From assembly GCA_937969105.1 (NCBI GenBank), contig CALBUZ010000110.1, positions 1 through 5,328 on the forward strand: DNA of 5,328 bases. Direction: 5' to 3'. Source of the DNA: an uncultured Collinsella sp. (GTDB taxonomy: Bacteria > Actinomycetota > Coriobacteriia > Coriobacteriales > Coriobacteriaceae). The notes beneath the pieces are model-generated. The model was not told the origin of the DNA and searched no databases. It saw only the letters and a list, made by a program, of their open reading frames with translations. Position numbers and translations under genes: made by a program. This document shows positions 5,027 to 5,328 of this stretch, in pieces; position 1 is the first letter of the stretch; each line of letters begins with the position of its first letter.

Positions 5027-5032
5027 GGTGAT
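5027..5032 (+). promoter_or_regulatory. Ribosome binding site for the GTG start at 5038
   Basis: GGTGAT matches the 3' half of the AGGAGGTGAT complement of 16S rRNA and ends 5 bases before GTG 5038. An in-frame TGA at 5029-5031 overlaps it, so translation cannot begin further upstream in this frame. Confidence 0.65.
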
Positions 5033-5037
5033 ATTTC

Positions 5038-5328
5038 GTGGCAGAGCGTCCGACATACAAGCTCAGGTTTCTCGATCCCAAAAAGCGCTTTCCGGCCATG
5101 CCCGAGCAGCCTGCGGGACGCTCGTATGGCGTGGTTTGGAAGCTCTTTGGCGAGGACCTGCATGAATCATGCTATGTCGTTGAATTCGTCGGCAAAAGCC
5201 ATGTGTCGCTTTTGGGCTACGTGAGCGTTTCGGGTGAGGTCTATAAGGTGGACCGTCCCGTTAACGAGATGTCGCTGCCCGACGATCCCGACATGCAACT
5301 GATTCTTGACGAGTCCGATTCCAACATC
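5038..5328 (+). CDS. Unrecognised protein, N-terminal 97 codons (runs off window)
   Basis: The frame opens at GTG 5038 and stays open to the last base, so only the first 97 residues are visible. An in-frame TGA at 5029-5031 makes GTG 5038 the first possible start. The next in-frame ATG is codon 21. The product begins (M)AERPTYKLRFLDPKKRFPAM, then 'RSYGVVWKLFGEDLHESCYVVEFVGKSHVSLLGYVSV' split over about 28-64, which looks beta-rich. It then turns acidic (PDDPDMQLILDESDSN, 81-96). There is no signal peptide or membrane segment. Codon use (G/C third positions) resembles the neighbouring real genes, unlike the overlapping frame at 4884-5165. The upstream gap 4904-5037 holds only a weak -10 candidate, TAAGAT (4964-4969). 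I do not recognise the family and assign no function. Confidence 0.8.
   Translation, partial: MAERPTYKLRFLDPKKRFPAMPEQPAGRSYGVVWKLFGEDLHESCYVVEFVGKSHVSLLGYVSVSGEVYKVDRPVNEMSLPDDPDMQLILDESDSNI

Noticed and set aside
4688..5165. Two short plus-strand frames (4688-4909 and 4884-5165)
   Set aside because: The first reads through tRNA-Arg and its terminator. The second starts inside the terminator hairpin and overlaps the better-supported gene starting at 5038 in another frame.

Overview
The window looks like a core chromosomal segment of a high-GC Gram-positive bacterium. I infer the class Coriobacteriia, most likely Collinsella or a close relative. The basis is high GC at third codon positions, strong AGGAGG-type ribosome binding sites, actinobacterial-looking SerS and ProC sequences, a tRNA with genome-encoded CCA, and a familiar 'look' to the short intergenic repeats. 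The genus is pattern recognition, not a database result.

Layout. Positions 1-172 hold no gene but contain a dense cluster of nested inverted repeats. Then comes a rightward cluster: a membrane-anchored SPFH/HIR-like protein (173-1111), rlmH (1118-1588, six bases further on, with its ribosome binding site inside the upstream gene) and proC (1662-2432). Between proC and serS lies a 135-bp perfect-armed inverted repeat (GGGACAGGTTTATTTTGG type) enclosing a strong hairpin. Next to it is an unlisted 57-aa single-pass membrane protein on the minus strand (2590-2763), which is divergent from serS and convergent with proC. The small gene and serS share a promoter region with three consecutive perfect palindromes.

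serS (2875-4158) is complete and ends at a clear Rho-independent terminator. An unrecognised 125-aa protein (4330-4707) follows, behind its own promoter. That promoter overlaps a 13/14 match to the Gram-positive LexA (DinR) SOS box. Next come tRNA-Arg(ACG) (4787-4863) with its own promoter and a GNRA-loop terminator, and then the first 97 codons of an unrecognised protein (5038 to the window end).

How the genes relate. RlmH (ribosome helix 69 methylation), SerS (seryl-tRNA charging) and tRNA-Arg belong to translation, and ProC makes proline. The rest is a membrane scaffold protein and three proteins of unknown function. No defence system, CRISPR array, prophage or complete insertion sequence is visible. 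The points most worth a second look are the putative SOS box in front of the unknown 125-aa gene, the nested inverted-repeat element, the overlooked small membrane protein, and the palindromic divergent promoter.
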